Origin: Bacteroidota bacterium
GTDB taxonomy: Bacteria; Bacteroidota; Bacteroidia; B-17B0; Aurantibacillaceae
Length of the DNA: 64,000 bases
Direction: 5' to 3'
Assembly: GCA_030692515.1 (NCBI GenBank)
Contig: JAUXZS010000020.1
Span: 372,001-436,000, forward strand
A program made the translations under genes and the position numbers. Numbering within the stretch: the first letter of the stretch is position 1; each line of letters starts with the position of its first letter. Positions 15,832 to 22,900 of the stretch are shown here, in pieces. Under the pieces are notes generated by a model. That model ran no database searches, was not told the origin of the DNA, and saw nothing but the letters and a program-made list of their open reading frames with translations.

Positions 15832-18678
15832 ATGTTCATGAAACATAAATGCAATTTTACATTTTTATTATTTCTTGTTTTTTGTATAAAAGGATTTTCT
15901 CAAATAAAAGTTTCGGGTTTTATTTCTGATAAAACTGGAACTATTATTCCAGGCGCTATTATTAAAGTTAGCACCCAAGATTCTATTTATGTTACCGGCA
16001 CCCAAACTGATAGTTTAGGTAATTTTATATTATCTCTTAAGGAAAATCAAAAATATGTATTTAATTATTCTTACTTCGGTTATGCTAACCGTATTAAATT
16101 AGTAGAAATATTTAACGAGCCTTTACAATTAGGAAAAATTGTTTTAAAAGAAAGTGCTCAGAATTTAAAGGAGGTTGAAATTAAAACTACACAAATTCGT
16201 GGAGAACAAAAAGGCGATACCACACAATTTAATTCGGATAGTTTTAAAACAAACCCAGATGCCAATGCCGAAGACCTCATCAAAAAAATGCCAGGTATCA
16301 CTTCAGATAATAACGGTTTAAAAGTAAATGGCGAAACAGTTCAAAAAGTATTAGTAGATGGCAAACCGTTTTTTGGTGACGATCCAAATGCTACATTAAA
16401 AAATATTCCTGCCGATATTATTGATAGGGTTGAAATATTTGATAAAATGAGCGACCAATCTGCATTTAGCGGTTTTAACGATGGCAATCAACAAAAAACA
16501 ATTAACCTACGCACAAAAAAAGGAAAAAATGTTGGCACTTTCGGGAAAGTTTATGCAGGTTATGGCACCGATGAAAGATATAATGCAGGAGCAGCCATTA
16601 ATAATTTTAATGTAAAACGCAGAGTTTCATTATTATTATTATCCAATAACATTAATCAACAAAACTTTAGCGCATCAGATATTACAGGCGCCATGGGTAA
16701 TACTGGCCAAAGCTCTAGCAGAGGTGGTGGACGAGGTGGAAACTCTGGAAGTTCGTCATTACTAACTTCACCACAGAACGGAAACAGCACAACACAATCG
16801 GCAGGATTAAATTATAGTGATGCCTGGGGAAAAAAAATTAATGTTTCCGGAAGTTATTTTTACAATTATACAGATAATTTAAACCATTCAGATATTACAC
16901 GAAATTATTTTACTCAAAATGGTTTAGTTTACAACCAAATAAATAACGACCAAAACATTAATCAAAATCACAGAGGTAATTTAAGATTAGAGTATGCTAT
17001 TGATTCTGCCAATAAACTAACTATAACACCAAGCATCAATTATCAAAACAATGTTGCGAAAAGTAATTTGGTAGCAAGCAATATTCTTAGCGACGGTAAA
17101 TTTTTGAGCAATACCAATACAAACTCCACCATTAATAATATTGGTTACGATTTTTCGAACTCCGTTTTATTTCAACATAAATTTTCAAAAATTGGGCGCA
17201 CCATTTCATTAAACATTAGCACACAATTAACAGAAAAAAATAATGATGGCACTTATGTTTCCATTAATAATTATGGTGACACTACCACATCCGGCTTAGA
17301 CCAAACTTTTGCAGCCTATAGCAATAGTAAAAAAATTACCGGCAGTATTTCCTACACTGAACCTCTTAACAAAAACGCGCAGTTACTTTTTAATTATAAT
17401 CCGTCTTATACAGAAGCTTTATCCAACAAAAGCACCTCCGATTACGACAGCTTAATGAAAGATTACGTAGATTTTAATGCTTCCTTATCTAACAAATATA
17501 ATAACGTTTATCAAACCCAAAGAGCCGGACTCAGTTACAAATATCAAAAAGAAAAATTAAATTTTACATTTGGTGCAGATGCCCAACAAGCTACCTTAGA
17601 AGGTGAACAACTATTTCCGGTTGAATTAAAAATAAATAAATCGTTTCAAACTATTTTACCAAATGCTCAGTTAAATTATAAATTTTCTAAAAGTAAAAAT
17701 TTACGAATCAACTATCGCACCTCAACCAACATCCCTTCCACTTCGCAACTACAAAATGTAATAGATGTTTCAAACCCACTTCAAATAAAAGATGGTAACA
17801 GCGATTTAAAACAAACATTCGAAAATAATTTATTTGCTCGCTTTGGTGGTTTTGATACAAAAACATCGCGTAATGCCATGATTTTTATTAGAGGAAATTA
17901 TGTAGATAATTATATAAGCAATGCCACTTATGTTTTAAGAACAGATTCAATCATGCAAGGTTATACGGTTAAAGCTGGGAGTCAACTTACTAAACCAATA
18001 AATTTAAATGGTTATTACACCGCCAGCGCATTTTTTGTTTATGGTTTTCCGGTAACTGCATTAAAAAGTAATTTAAATATAAACGGTGGTGTTACATATA
18101 ATCACACGCCATCGCTAATTAATAACGTTTTAAATATCTCAGATAATTTTGCATATAATGGTGGGGCCTACATTGGAAGTAATATTAGTCAGAACCTTGA
18201 TTTTTCTTTAGGTTATAACGGTAGCTATAATACGATTACTAATTCAGTACAAAAATCATCAGATAATAATTTTGTTACGCACGCTACCACATTTAAAATA
18301 AACTGGATATTTTTAAAAGGTTTTGTATTAAATACAGATGTAGTGTACACGGTATACAATGGTTTAAGTCAGAGCTATAATCAACAATATTATTTATGGA
18401 ATGCCTATGCAGGTTACAAATTTTTAAAAAACAAATCGCTTGAAGCAAAACTATCTGTATTTGATATTTTAAATCAGAACCGTAGCATTGGAAGAACAGT
18501 AACCGGTAACTATACTGAAGATTTTAATACTACAGTTTTAAAACAATATTACATGTTTACGCTCACCTATACCTTTAAAAAATTTAAAAGTGGCACGCAG
18601 CCTGTGGCAGAAGAAGATCCAAATCCAATGCGTAATATACCGGGCATGCCTCAGCGGCCAGGTGGCGGTGGGCATTAA
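15832..18678 (+). CDS. Outer-membrane beta-barrel protein, TonB-receptor-like
   Basis: The signal peptide 'NFTFLLFLVFCIKGFSQ' is followed by a carboxypeptidase-regulatory-like domain (~25-115). A plug-like domain (~120-225) has 'NPDANAEDLIKKMPGI' and 'VLVDGKPFFGDDPNA', which are hallmarks of the outer membrane beta-barrel family related to TonB-dependent receptors. The rest, to residue 948, is a barrel with alternating strands and ends in 'RPGGGGH'. A Gly/Ser/Arg loop ('SSSRGGGRGGNSGSSS') lies near residue 300. A second ATG two codons in (15838) may be the true start. Export of iron complexes or peptides is typical for the family; the substrate is unknown. Confidence 0.85.
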   Translation: MFMKHKCNFTFLLFLVFCIKGFSQIKVSGFISDKTGTIIPGAIIKVSTQDSIYVTGTQTDSLGNFILSLKENQKYVFNYSYFGYANRIKLVEIFNEPLQLGKIVLKESAQNLKEVEIKTTQIRGEQKGDTTQFNSDSFKTNPDANAEDLIKKMPGITSDNNGLKVNGETVQKVLVDGKPFFGDDPNATLKNIPADIIDRVEIFDKMSDQSAFSGFNDGNQQKTINLRTKKGKNVGTFGKVYAGYGTDERYNAGAAINNFNVKRRVSLLLLSNNINQQNFSASDITGAMGNTGQSSSRGGGRGGNSGSSSLLTSPQNGNSTTQSAGLNYSDAWGKKINVSGSYFYNYTDNLNHSDITRNYFTQNGLVYNQINNDQNINQNHRGNLRLEYAIDSANKLTITPSINYQNNVAKSNLVASNILSDGKFLSNTNTNSTINNIGYDFSNSVLFQHKFSKIGRTISLNISTQLTEKNNDGTYVSINNYGDTTTSGLDQTFAAYSNSKKITGSISYTEPLNKNAQLLFNYNPSYTEALSNKSTSDYDSLMKDYVDFNASLSNKYNNVYQTQRAGLSYKYQKEKLNFTFGADAQQATLEGEQLFPVELKINKSFQTILPNAQLNYKFSKSKNLRINYRTSTNIPSTSQLQNVIDVSNPLQIKDGNSDLKQTFENNLFARFGGFDTKTSRNAMIFIRGNYVDNYISNATYVLRTDSIMQGYTVKAGSQLTKPINLNGYYTASAFFVYGFPVTALKSNLNINGGVTYNHTPSLINNVLNISDNFAYNGGAYIGSNISQNLDFSLGYNGSYNTITNSVQKSSDNNFVTHATTFKINWIFLKGFVLNTDVVYTVYNGLSQSYNQQYYLWNAYAGYKFLKNKSLEAKLSVFDILNQNRSIGRTVTGNYTEDFNTTVLKQYYMFTLTYTFKKFKSGTQPVAEEDPNPMRNIPGMPQRPGGGGH

Positions 18679-18860
18679 TCCTTTATTTCTATTTTTTCCA
18701 CTTTTAGCGCAGGGCATATGAGTCGAAAATATTTGAGCCAGCATTATGTGGCGGCACAATTTTTCTTCTTTACTTTTCCTTAGTCGAAAAGTAAACAAAA
18801 GACAAGGCAAAACGATCTTTCTTCCCACTCTTGATTTTTCTTGAAAGGCTAATAAAGTAA

Positions 18861-18902
18861 AAAATTCTGTTTCTCGTTCTTATTTGGAAAGAACAGAATT
18901 TT
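18861..18902. terminator. Hairpin, possible terminator
   Basis: AAAATTCTGTT and AACAGAATTTT form an 11-bp perfect stem about 180 bp behind the barrel gene. The T-run after it is short, so termination is only possible. Confidence 0.4.
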
Positions 18903-19140
18903 AAACGGCAAGCGCCTTTATTGCCTTTCCACAAAAAATCAATTCACCCTACCCCGCACCAAGCGTTTTGCCTACCCGACGCACAGATAACTCAAACACC
19001 TAACCACGAAGCTACAGCCGTAAACCTGTCCGCGTAAGCACACCACGCGAGCCGACCTCATAAGATTTTGCACAGCAAATGTGTATTGCACATTTGAGCG
19101 AGGAAGTGCTTTGGCTTTGTTGTTTGCTTTCGCACGTGCC

Positions 19141-19285
19141 CGCTCAATGCTTCGCATTGCCGTCATCAAGCAAAAAGTGACGACAGAAATAAAAGTTCAG
19201 GAATTATTTACATCTTGATTTTTTGGCTACCAACACATCGTCTCGCTCAATGCTTCGCATTGCCGTGGTCAAGAAAAAAGTGACG
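19141..19285. repeat. 42-bp direct repeat pair
   Basis: CGCTCAATGCTTCGCATTGC starts at 19141 and again at 19244. The similarity continues for about 42 bp to 'AAAAAGTGACG'. The core CAATGC/GCATTG is itself an inverted repeat. A third, inverted copy lies at 3029-3052 (GACGGCAATGCAAAGCATTG). Confidence 0.65.
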
Positions 19286-19352
19286 CCAAAACCTATTAGT
19301 GCAATAACTTTTTGTCGAATGATAATTCTATTTTGGTCAAAACGAGAAAATA

Positions 19353-19622
19353 TTAATGCAACAATTTTACGATCTCGTTTAAATCTAAATTTTTTACGTA
19401 TTCAAATAAAATTTGATTATTTTCTTGAATTTCTATACTTACAATTATATTTTGTTCTCTGTTAAAAAAAACTTCTACGTAAAAATCCTCTACCAAAAAC
19501 AAAGTAATATTACATTCGTAGTACACCTTTTCGGATATTACTTCGCTGTAGTTTAATAGAAACTCAGTCTTATCTGCAATAGTTAGCTTTATAAATTCTT
19601 CTTTGTTCATTTCGTTACTCAT
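19353..19622 (-). CDS. Small hypothetical protein, 89 aa
   Basis: The protein is acidic and reads as a compact beta-rich fold ('ECNITLFLVEDFYVEVFFNREQ'). It has no signal peptide and no membrane segment. Either Met1 or Met5 ('MNKEEFIKL') could be the start. Similar small proteins occur widely in Bacteroidota to my recollection, but no function is known to me. It stands alone between non-coding DNA and the terminator of the next gene. Confidence 0.55.
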   Translation of the reverse strand: MSNEMNKEEFIKLTIADKTEFLLNYSEVISEKVYYECNITLFLVEDFYVEVFFNREQNIIVSIEIQENNQILFEYVKNLDLNEIVKLLH

Positions 19623-19683
19623 TCAAAGTTACTCTATAAAAGAGCTAATTATTGCTACAATATATAGTATCTTAATAAATAAC

Positions 19684-19720
19684 AAAAAAAACTCCAACCG
19701 TAATTGATTGGAGTTTTTTT
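19684..19720 (-). terminator. Rho-independent terminator of the 19743-21317 gene
   Basis: An ACTCCAA/TTGGAGT stem is flanked by A7 and T7 runs, so it can work in both directions. It lies just behind the stop of the T9SS gene. Confidence 0.75.
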
Positions 19721-19742
19721 ATTTAAATTTTATTATTGCGGT

Positions 19743-21317
19743 TTACTCTTTAATTATTTTTTTAGTTATTGATGAATTACCATCTGTTACTCTTACAACA
19801 TAAATTCCTTTAGGCTGATTGTTTAAATTGATGTTAATGTTTTTTTCTGTTACATTTTTATTCTCATAAACAACTTTCCCTGCCACATCATAAATATAAA
19901 TGTCTTTTATTGACTCTGAATCTATAGTCATATCAAAAACACCATTATTAGGATTAGGTGAAATTACAATCACATGTTTATCTATTAATTTTACAGAATT
20001 TATATTTGTAGCAATCATAAGATCTTTTGGCATTGGAGGAGAATAAGGATCATTTTCAACTATAAAAACTGGTCCATTAGTACTTTTACAACTTGAACAC
20101 ATATAAATAGATTTCGACATGCTTGCCCAAGGCGTACAATCTCCCCATGTACCTCGAGTAATTCTATATCTGTGATCTAGCTTAAGAAGACCTGGTGCTG
20201 GAGTGGTGCCAATACCATATGGAGGAGTTGGTATCGGACTACTTGGCGGCCACGCTACATAATTCAAATAATTATGGTTATATCCTGGAAAAGTATTATT
20301 ACTCGTAAAGGGATTGTACCACCATGTTTGAGCATTTGTCATTGTAGTATTTGGAGTAACAATAGTTCCAGTAGCTAAATCAACTTCGGATATTTCCCAC
20401 CAAAACCCTGGAGGTGTTGATACCGGAATAGCGTGTATGGTATAATCAGAAGCACTGATATCATCGCCGCCTATTGTAAAATTAGGATCCAAAACCACAG
20501 TCGGTAATACTGTAACTGTAGTTGTTGTTGAAACTAATGATGGAGAGCATGCACATCCTCCCATACCCTTCACAGTATAAGTGGTGGTTGAGCTCGGTGT
20601 AACTACAATACTTGATCCTGTAATCGCACCAGGATACCAAGTGTAAGATGTTGCTCCGGTTGCTGCTAGTGTTACTGTTGTTCCTGCACAAATAGTTTGA
20701 CTTGCACTTGCAGATATTGGAGGGCAACAATATCTAAACGATACATCATCAATTGCAAAATCTCTATCCATTCCGGGTGAGTTTTGTTTGATGTCTAAAA
20801 ATATCACCCCGGAGGCAGGCGTAGCGGGTGCCGTCCAAACTATCTGATGGTACTTCCATGTACTGTATGCTAAATTAGAAGTTATTGAACTTGTTGTTCC
20901 GTATGCGCCGGAAATAATCATTGTTAAATTAAACGCGGGTAAGCGTGCGCTATTCGACCAAAATGAGAATGTATAGGTCTTTCCTGCACATGCTGTCACA
21001 CTTTGCCTCCATACAATTAGAGGTGTTGGGCACACCTCTGCGCCATCCGTAACTAATAGGTTCGTACCACCGCCCGGTGTATGATCAGGTACATTTGGCC
21101 AGCCTGTGCATTTCAGATTTAAATTCGATGTGAGAAGTCTTGTACTGTCAGCACAAGCTGAGCTGCTTGGAAAATTAGTGCCAAAGCCGCCCGGCAAGGC
21201 AAAATTGCCATTGAAAACTAAGTCAGCAGTTCGACATGGCTTTGAAGCAAACTGTCCTTTTGTTATAAATGACAGCAGCGAAAAGACAATTAATAAGTTT
21301 AAAGTTACTTTTTTCAT
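19743..21317 (-). CDS. T9SS type A sorting-domain secreted protein
   Basis: The signal peptide ends near 'SFITKGQ'. Residues ~25-195 form a jelly-roll/carbohydrate-binding-like module ('NGNFALPGGFG', 'YTFSFWSNSA', 'DFAIDDVSFRYC'). An Ig-like domain (~200-275, 'SQTICAGTTVTLAATG') and an unknown domain follow. The C-terminus is a type A sorting domain ('VISPNPNNGVFDMTID', 'GIYVVRVTDGNSS'). It is a monocistronic gene with its own terminator. A 20-bp-phased direct repeat lies 85 bp upstream of the start (21402-21432), the same as before the 21506-21946 lipoprotein gene, which suggests common control by the neighbouring LytTR regulator. Confidence 0.85.
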   Translation of the reverse strand: MKKVTLNLLIVFSLLSFITKGQFASKPCRTADLVFNGNFALPGGFGTNFPSSSACADSTRLLTSNLNLKCTGWPNVPDHTPGGGTNLLVTDGAEVCPTPLIVWRQSVTACAGKTYTFSFWSNSARLPAFNLTMIISGAYGTTSSITSNLAYSTWKYHQIVWTAPATPASGVIFLDIKQNSPGMDRDFAIDDVSFRYCCPPISASASQTICAGTTVTLAATGATSYTWYPGAITGSSIVVTPSSTTTYTVKGMGGCACSPSLVSTTTTVTVLPTVVLDPNFTIGGDDISASDYTIHAIPVSTPPGFWWEISEVDLATGTIVTPNTTMTNAQTWWYNPFTSNNTFPGYNHNYLNYVAWPPSSPIPTPPYGIGTTPAPGLLKLDHRYRITRGTWGDCTPWASMSKSIYMCSSCKSTNGPVFIVENDPYSPPMPKDLMIATNINSVKLIDKHVIVISPNPNNGVFDMTIDSESIKDIYIYDVAGKVVYENKNVTEKNININLNNQPKGIYVVRVTDGNSSITKKIIKE

Positions 21318-21401
21318 AAGTGGTTTGGTTTATTATTTGCCACAAAAGAAACTTTAATCTTTTCATTAATCTACCTATACTTCAGGTGAGGTAGGTTTTT
21401 G

Positions 21402-21432
21402 GAAATAAATGGCGGGTTTTAGAAATAATTGG
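21402..21432 (-). promoter_or_regulatory. Candidate LytTR regulator site B
   Basis: Two direct half-sites, GAAATAAATGG (21402-21412) and GAAATAATTGG (21422-21432), are exactly 20 bp apart. The arrangement matches the two-turn spacing typical of LytTR-domain binding sites. It is upstream of the 19743-21317 gene. Confidence 0.5.
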
Positions 21433-21457
21433 TTACACAAAAAAATGAAACAAAAAA

Positions 21458-21487
21458 AAAGGGAGTTATTTAAATATAACTCCCTTT
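21458..21487 (-). terminator. Rho-independent terminator of the lipoprotein gene
   Basis: The stem is GGGAGTTAT/ATAACTCCC (21461-21469 with 21476-21484), followed by nine Ts in the minus-strand direction. It lies about 20 bp behind the stop of the 21506-21946 gene. Confidence 0.8.
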
Positions 21488-21505
21488 AGTAAATTTATCA
21501 TTTAA

Positions 21506-21946
21506 TTACATCACAACCGTACTATAAATAGCTGTAGCAGAACCACTCGGGTATGTTGTACCCATTGATGTACTGTAAAATAGGTAAACCGTTGTCCCTA
21601 AAGGATACGCAGGGCTAACCACGTAAGTTGCTTTTGGGGTAACCCAAGACACAGGAAGAACTCCGTTGCTCCAAGGACCTGCAGCGCTGGCTGAATAATG
21701 TGCATACAAAGTTCCTGGATAATAAGCTGACGTATAAGTATCAAAGGTTCCGATTAAACTTTCTTGTCCTGCTTTAATTCGAATTAAATTATTTGTTGAA
21801 ACAAGTGAAGGCACACGAACATTGCCATTAACCTCAACTAATTCACTTTTAGATTCATTTGGTGTAACTAAAACTGTTTTTTTACAAGAAACAATTGTGA
21901 TTGTTAATAATCCTAAAACTGCGATTGATTTAAATAATGATTTCAT
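21506..21946 (-). CDS. Small lipoprotein, 146 aa
   Basis: The signal peptide ends in a lipobox, 'LLTITIVSCKK', so the mature protein should be lipid-anchored at the cysteine. The ~125-residue mature part is beta-rich with many Ser/Tyr/Pro ('TYTSAYYPGTLYAHYSAS', 'TVYLFYSTSMGTTYPSG'), as in small Ig-like surface domains. No family is recognised. It is monocistronic with its own terminator. Three phased half-sites lie about 125-175 bp upstream, next to the stop of the LytTR regulator gene, so it is a likely target of that regulator (inference). Confidence 0.75.
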   Translation of the reverse strand: MKSLFKSIAVLGLLTITIVSCKKTVLVTPNESKSELVEVNGNVRVPSLVSTNNLIRIKAGQESLIGTFDTYTSAYYPGTLYAHYSASAAGPWSNGVLPVSWVTPKATYVVSPAYPLGTTVYLFYSTSMGTTYPSGSATAIYSTVVM

Positions 21947-22070
21947 TTTTATTTGATTTACTTTATGCTTACTCTATATGGTTTTCAGCTTTCCCAAAAA
22001 ACTTATTTTATTTATCTAAGTTCCTGCGTGTAAAAGTAAATTTTGATCTGGGGATATAATATAGAGAACC

Positions 22071-22120
22071 TATATTTGGATATATTTAAAAAATAGATGG
22101 CAGAATTTAGAAATATTTGG
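22071..22120 (-). promoter_or_regulatory. Candidate LytTR regulator site A
   Basis: Three direct half-sites are phased: TATATTTGG (ends 22079), AAATAGATGG (22091-22100) and AAATATTTGG (22111-22120). Their spacing is 21 and 20 bp. The two right-hand sites and the sequence between them match site B at 24 of 29 positions by eye. Confidence 0.5.
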
Positions 22121-22123
22121 CAA

Positions 22124-22879
22124 CTACATTTGCACCAAAGAAAGCTTTGAAAGTAACTCATTCTTCTTTCTGCGGGATACTTCAACACTCGAGCCATCAG
22201 ACATTACTACATAACCACCCTCGCCTTTAATGTATTTAGTGACATGTGCTAAATTAATTAAGCTAGAATTATGAACCCTAAAAAAATTAAGGTCGGATAA
22301 TAACTCTTCGTATTCTTTTAGCAAACGCGAAACGGTAATTTTAGTATTATTAATTAAAGTAATGTGCGTGTAACTTTCATCGGCAGAACACTTAATAATA
22401 TCTGCAGCATTAACCATTTGTAAGCCTTCAAATGTTGGCACTGCAATTTTTGCATTATTACCTTTTACTTTTAGATTAGATAATAATAATTCGAATTTTG
22501 AATCAGATATTGCAGAGCTTGGTTTATAACCTTCTACTTTAGCAATTGCCGCCTTTAAATCGTCAGAATCTATTGGCTTTAATAAATAATCTAAAGCGCT
22601 ATACTTAATTGCTTTAATGGCATAATGATCATACGCAGTTGTAAAAATAACTTCGAATTTTGGATTCTTAATTTTTTCGAGTAGGGTAAATCCATTATGA
22701 AAAGGCATTTCAACATCCAAAAAAACTAAATCAGGTTTTTGATTAGCAATTGAAATAAGTGCTGAGTTAACCGAATCGCATAAATCAATTACCTCAACAG
22801 TTGGGCAATACATTGTAAGCAAACTGTTAAGCGTTACTCTGCTTTTTTCCTCATCATCAACTATTAGTGCTTTTATCAT
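22124..22879 (-). CDS. LytTR-family response regulator
   Basis: The receiver domain (1-120) has Asp8-Asp9, phospho-acceptor Asp55 ('VFLDVEMP'), Thr80-Thr81 and Lys101 ('YLLKPID'). A LytTR DNA-binding domain (~145-250) follows ('ADIIKCSADESYTHITL', 'FFRVHNSSLINLAHV', 'SVEVSRRKKNELL'). LytTR proteins bind pairs of short direct repeats about two helical turns apart. The gene follows the sensor kinase gene by 21 bp and forms an operon with it. Likely targets are the two genes downstream, which carry matching repeats. Confidence 0.95.
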   Translation of the reverse strand: MIKALIVDDEEKSRVTLNSLLTMYCPTVEVIDLCDSVNSALISIANQKPDLVFLDVEMPFHNGFTLLEKIKNPKFEVIFTTAYDHYAIKAIKYSALDYLLKPIDSDDLKAAIAKVEGYKPSSAISDSKFELLLSNLKVKGNNAKIAVPTFEGLQMVNAADIIKCSADESYTHITLINNTKITVSRLLKEYEELLSDLNFFRVHNSSLINLAHVTKYIKGEGGYVVMSDGSSVEVSRRKKNELLSKLSLVQM

Positions 22880-22900
22880 ACTTTACTAAAATATATAAAA

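Larger units (their letters stand above)
18679..19352. other. Non-coding interval, GC-richer than its surroundings
   Basis: No gene is supported. Holds a strong hairpin (18861-18902), then ~300 bp of clearly higher G+C, a CAAATGTG/CACATTTG inverted repeat near 19077-19097, and a 42-bp direct repeat (19141 and 19244). Track ORFs 18538-18828, 18972-19169 and 19223-19465 have no protein-like features. Confidence 0.65.

Noticed and set aside
18972-19169. 65-aa minus-strand ORF in the GC-richer block
   Set aside because: Arg/Cys-rich translation without domain features, reading through inverted and direct repeats.
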